Part shown: positions 5,833 through 8,214 of the stretch, one piece after another | How positions within the stretch are numbered: the stretch's first letter is position 1 | Layout: the number at the start of each line of letters is the position of its first letter | Assembly: GCA_022013615.1 (NCBI GenBank) | Contig: JAKLQB010000636.1 | Location: 1-8,214 of the forward strand | Direction: 5' to 3' | Length of the DNA: 8,214 nucleotides | DNA from: Desulfobacterales bacterium | Lineage (GTDB): Bacteria > Desulfobacterota > DSM-4660 > Desulfatiglandales > Desulfatiglandaceae | Made by a program: the position numbers and the translations under genes | Notes under the pieces: generated by a model | What the model was told of the DNA's origin: nothing | What the model saw: only the letters and a program-made list of their open reading frames with translations | The model's database searches: none

Positions 5833-6583
5833 CTTCTCTCCCGAAATAGGCTTTCATCACCTCTTGATTTTGTCTGACTTCTTCCATCGACCCTTCGGCG
5901 ATCTTGTTACCAAAGTTGATAACGATGACCCTATCGCACAAAGTCATGATTCTCATGTTATGCTCAACGAGCAGGATCGTGACTCCCTGGGATCTGATCT
6001 TTTCGATAACGGACATGGCGTAATTGATCTCTTCGAGGCTCATCCCAGCGATTGGCTCATCGAGGAGCAGGATCCTTGGCTTAATGGCTAAGGCCCTGGC
6101 CATGGTCAGTAGTTTTTGGTACCCATGGGGCAAATTCCTGCCTAGCACATTTTTGACCCCTTCGAGCCCGACAAGGTACAAAATCTCCTTGGCCTGCTCC
6201 AAGATATATAGTTCCTTGCGGCGGTAGGAAGGCGTTTTGAACAAGGCCTCCCAAAAACTCGATTTCGGATAGAGATTGAAAGACGTCACAATATTTTCGA
6301 AAACGGTAAACTCGGGGAAAAGGTAGGCGAGTTGGAAGGTGCGACCGATTCCCATCTTTGCAATCAAGTGGGGTTTTTTGCCAGAAATATCTTTGCCATC
6401 AAACAGAATCCTTCCACCCGAAGGTCGGAGAAAGCCGGTGATCAGATTAAAAACCGTTGTCTTACCGGCACCGTTGGGGCCGATTAAACCCACGATCTCC
6501 CCTTCCCGGACAGACATTTCCAGTTGAAATACCGCGGCGAGTCCTCCAAAATTTTTGGTCAATTCTTTCGTCTCAAGAAACAT
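5822..6583 (-). CDS. livG: Branched-chain amino acid-type ABC transporter ATPase LivG
   Basis: A 253-aa ATPase, the LivG partner of LivF. Walker A is GPNGAGKT (35-42), the Q-loop is RTFQ (81-84), Walker B is ILLLDEP (171-177) and the switch His is His208 in LLVEHNM. The signature motif reads LPHGYQ (151-156); LivG signatures are already looser than LSGGQ, commonly of the form L-x-Y-G-x-Q, and here His replaces the usual Tyr while Gly154 and Gln156 are kept. The long insert between the Q-loop and the signature (about 100-145) is typical for LivG. The ATG at 6583 overlaps the end of livM by 11 nt, and the stop overlaps the livF start by 11 nt, a pattern of translational coupling. The ribosome binding site is weak (purine-rich AGAAAGAAA), consistent with coupling. 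Confidence 0.95.
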   Translation of the reverse strand: MFLETKELTKNFGGLAAVFQLEMSVREGEIVGLIGPNGAGKTTVFNLITGFLRPSGGRILFDGKDISGKKPHLIAKMGIGRTFQLAYLFPEFTVFENIVTSFNLYPKSSFWEALFKTPSYRRKELYILEQAKEILYLVGLEGVKNVLGRNLPHGYQKLLTMARALAIKPRILLLDEPIAGMSLEEINYAMSVIEKIRSQGVTILLVEHNMRIMTLCDRVIVINFGNKIAEGSMEEVRQNQEVMKAYFGREDAA

Positions 6584-7595
6584 CTCTGGGTTTCTTTCTC
6601 TCTTGAAATTGTAGAAAATTTGTCTTTACTTGTTCGAACAGGCCGGAGATTCCCTGGGGCATGAAGAAAACAACGAGGAGCATGATCCCTCCGAAAACAA
6701 ATGGGGCAAAGGTTTTTAGCCAGCGGAAGATCTCGGGGACAATCACCAGGACCGTCGTTCCTATGATGGGTCCGAAAAAGCTTCCCGTTCCACCCACAAG
6801 GACGTAGATCAAGAGATTGACGCTGGAGAGAAAACCAAAGCTGCTCCGTGTGAGCACCATATTATAGTGGGCATAGCCAGCGCCGGCGATACCCGCAAAA
6901 AAACATCCCACCGCAAGAGCAAGGACTCTGAATCCTGCCTCATTGATCCCTACACTGGAGGCCACCAGATAGGATTGAGCAATTGCCTTCCAACTCATCC
7001 CAATTCGGGAGTTCTCAAGACTGTGGAGAATCATAAGACAGAAAACCGTCAATAGCAGGAAAAAATAGTAATAGGGGATCTTCGAACTGAGAAAATTGAT
7101 GGTTGGCAGGCCGGGGATGGTAATGGAGGGAAGGGGAGGGATGCCGATGAGACCGATATCCCCACCTGTATATTTATGGAACACCCCCATGAGGGCTACA
7201 ATGGCCAAACCCACGAAAAGGCTCACCATAGAGAAGTAGATAGCCCTCACCCTGGTGAGAGGGTAGCCCGCCAACACCCCAACGACCATCGCTGAGACCC
7301 CCCCTAAGGGTATTGTAAGCCAGGGTGTCCAGTTGAGTTCCCTCGCAAATATGCTCGAAACGTAGGCCCCAAGCCCCATGAAGGCCGCGTGGGCAATGGA
7401 GAGCTGCCCGGAAATCAGGATGGTGCGCAAGCTGCACGCGGCGATTGTGTAAATCAGCGTAATGATAAAGGTGTGAAGGTAATAGACGGAATCGACAAAT
7501 AGGGGCAGTAGGAAAAGGAGAATGATCAAGCCGGCATAGGCAACAGTTTTGATCCAGTTTCTTCCCCCACTTGGGGCATGCTCTCCAGCAACCAT
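6573..7595 (-). CDS. livM: Branched-chain amino acid-type ABC transporter permease LivM
   Basis: A 340-aa integral inner-membrane permease forming, with LivH, the channel of the importer. Hydrophobic stretches suitable for membrane segments lie near residues 17-36, 39-60, 91-112, 118-138, 173-192, 222-243 and 291-312, with further shorter ones. Family signatures are GQLSIAHAAFMGLGAY (63-78), GINEAGFRVLALAVG (216-230, the cytoplasmic region contacting the ATPase), FFAGIAGAGYAHY (232-244), GGTGSFFGPIIG (268-279) and FMPQGISGLF (321-330). The N-terminus is polar and short, with no cleavable signal. The ATG at 7595 follows the livH stop after only 2 nt and has a poor ribosome binding site, so translation is probably coupled to livH. 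Its end overlaps livG by 11 nt. The length and motifs are normal for LivM. Confidence 0.95.
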   Translation of the reverse strand: MVAGEHAPSGGRNWIKTVAYAGLIILLFLLPLFVDSVYYLHTFIITLIYTIAACSLRTILISGQLSIAHAAFMGLGAYVSSIFARELNWTPWLTIPLGGVSAMVVGVLAGYPLTRVRAIYFSMVSLFVGLAIVALMGVFHKYTGGDIGLIGIPPLPSITIPGLPTINFLSSKIPYYYFFLLLTVFCLMILHSLENSRIGMSWKAIAQSYLVASSVGINEAGFRVLALAVGCFFAGIAGAGYAHYNMVLTRSSFGFLSSVNLLIYVLVGGTGSFFGPIIGTTVLVIVPEIFRWLKTFAPFVFGGIMLLVVFFMPQGISGLFEQVKTNFLQFQERKKPRDVS

Positions 7596-7597
7596 AT

Positions 7598-8214
7598 TTA
7601 TACTTCACGCCCGAATAGCCCTTGAGGCCTAATGAGTAATAAGATAATGATGATGCAGAGTCCGGTCAAATCAGTGGCACTGCCGCTGATGAAGAGTGGT
7701 AGAGTGGCGTCAAGGGCACCCAGGATCAGTCCCCCGATCAGGACTCCGCCGATGCTCCCGATTCCAGCCAGGATGACGATCTCGATGGCCTTGACCAGCA
7801 TAATGTCCCCCATAAAGGGACTCAAGCTGAGGATCGCACCCATGAGACTTCCGGCCACAGCGGCCAGAGCACAGCCGATCGCTGTGGTCACCGCAAAAAT
7901 GCGATGAGTCTTAATCCCCTGGAGCGCTGCCCCGTCGCTGTCCTGAGAAATAGCGAGCATCTGGAGCCCGGTCTTCGTCTTTCGGATAAATAGGATTACC
8001 GCCAGCAGCAGGACACCGCCAATGACAAAGGTGGCCAGCCTATCTCCGCTTACAGATACACCGCTGAACCTAAGAACGCCCGGCACAAATGACGGGATTC
8101 GCCTGATGTAGCTGCCCACCGTCACATTGATGGTAGCCTGCAGAATGATGATCAACGCAAGGGTTACCACGACAATGCGGTTCATATCCTTCAAGAAGGG
8201 GCGGAAGAAAACCC
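7598..8214 (-). CDS. livH: Branched-chain amino acid-type ABC transporter permease LivH, N-terminus beyond window
   Basis: About 204 C-terminal residues of the second permease. The frame stays open to the right edge: the codons before the TTG at 8194 read VFFRPF, matching the RPL-type stretch that precedes a transmembrane segment inside LivH proteins. The gene therefore starts outside the window, and roughly 85-95 residues are missing given a usual length near 290. Signatures seen are the coupling segment GLQMLAISQDSDGAALQGI, AGSLMGAI, GIGSIGGVLIGGLILG and the end LLLIRPQGLFGREV, a hallmark of LivH. Several hydrophobic segments alternate with short loops, as expected for an inner-membrane protein. 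It is followed by livM after 2 nt. The substrate-binding protein gene (livK-like) is not in view and may lie upstream of livH. Confidence 0.93.
   Translation of the reverse strand, partial: VFFRPFLKDMNRIVVVTLALIIILQATINVTVGSYIRRIPSFVPGVLRFSGVSVSGDRLATFVIGGVLLLAVILFIRKTKTGLQMLAISQDSDGAALQGIKTHRIFAVTTAIGCALAAVAGSLMGAILSLSPFMGDIMLVKAIEIVILAGIGSIGGVLIGGLILGALDATLPLFISGSATDLTGLCIIIILLLIRPQGLFGREV

Noticed and set aside
7174..7608. 144-codon open frame on the minus strand overlapping livM
   Set aside because: It lies inside livM in another frame. The livM reading has clear permease motifs and membrane segments, whereas this frame has no recognisable domain.
8192..8194. TTG as a possible start codon of livH
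   Set aside because: The frame stays open to the window edge and the preceding residues fit the internal LivH sequence, so the true start is outside the window.

Overview
This window looks like a chromosomal fragment from an anaerobic or facultative bacterium. The protein style (a branched-chain amino acid ABC transporter, a NuoEF/NuoG-like NADH module, a CoxS-like [2Fe-2S] protein, and a REP-associated tyrosine transposase with a DnaA-like tail) resembles what is common in Desulfobacterota (former Deltaproteobacteria) and related environmental lineages. That assignment is inference from gene content only; no rRNA or other marker is present.

Layout: positions 1-830 (+ strand) hold the 3' part of a Y1/IS200-like transposase gene whose catalytic His-x-His end lies beyond the left edge. 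Everything else is on the minus strand and reads from right to left: livH (5' end beyond the right edge), livM, livG, livF, a 134-nt gap, gldA, a NuoG-N/NuoE fusion, a NuoF-like subunit, and a CoxS-like [2Fe-2S] protein with an N-terminal C2H2 zinc-finger motif. The liv genes are spaced by 2 nt or overlap by 11 nt, and the redox genes by 69, 20 and 27 nt, so at least two transcription blocks, or one long operon, are likely. The last minus-strand gene and the transposase gene converge and overlap tail to tail by 18 bp.

Function: LivHMGF form the two permeases and two ATPases of a HAAT-family importer; the substrate-binding protein is not in view. GldA is a Zn-dependent, NAD-linked alcohol/polyol dehydrogenase with all three metal ligands. 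The NuoGE fusion and NuoF together contain the parts of an NAD(H) diaphorase: FMN/NADH site, two [2Fe-2S] sites, a modified His/Cys site and three [4Fe-4S] sites. The CoxS-like protein would normally carry electrons from a molybdenum hydroxylase, but the molybdenum and FAD subunits are absent here. A plausible reading is an electron-transfer module linking a molybdenum hydroxylase encoded elsewhere to NAD(H).

Points worth a second look: the zinc-finger/CoxS fusion; the NuoG-N/NuoE gene fusion, with Asp replacing one ligand of the His/Cys cluster site; a 16-codon relic of a short-chain dehydrogenase C-terminus directly after the livF stop codon; and the CoxS-like stop codon lying inside transposon-end sequence. 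I saw no rRNA, tRNA, CRISPR array, riboswitch or convincing factor-independent terminator.
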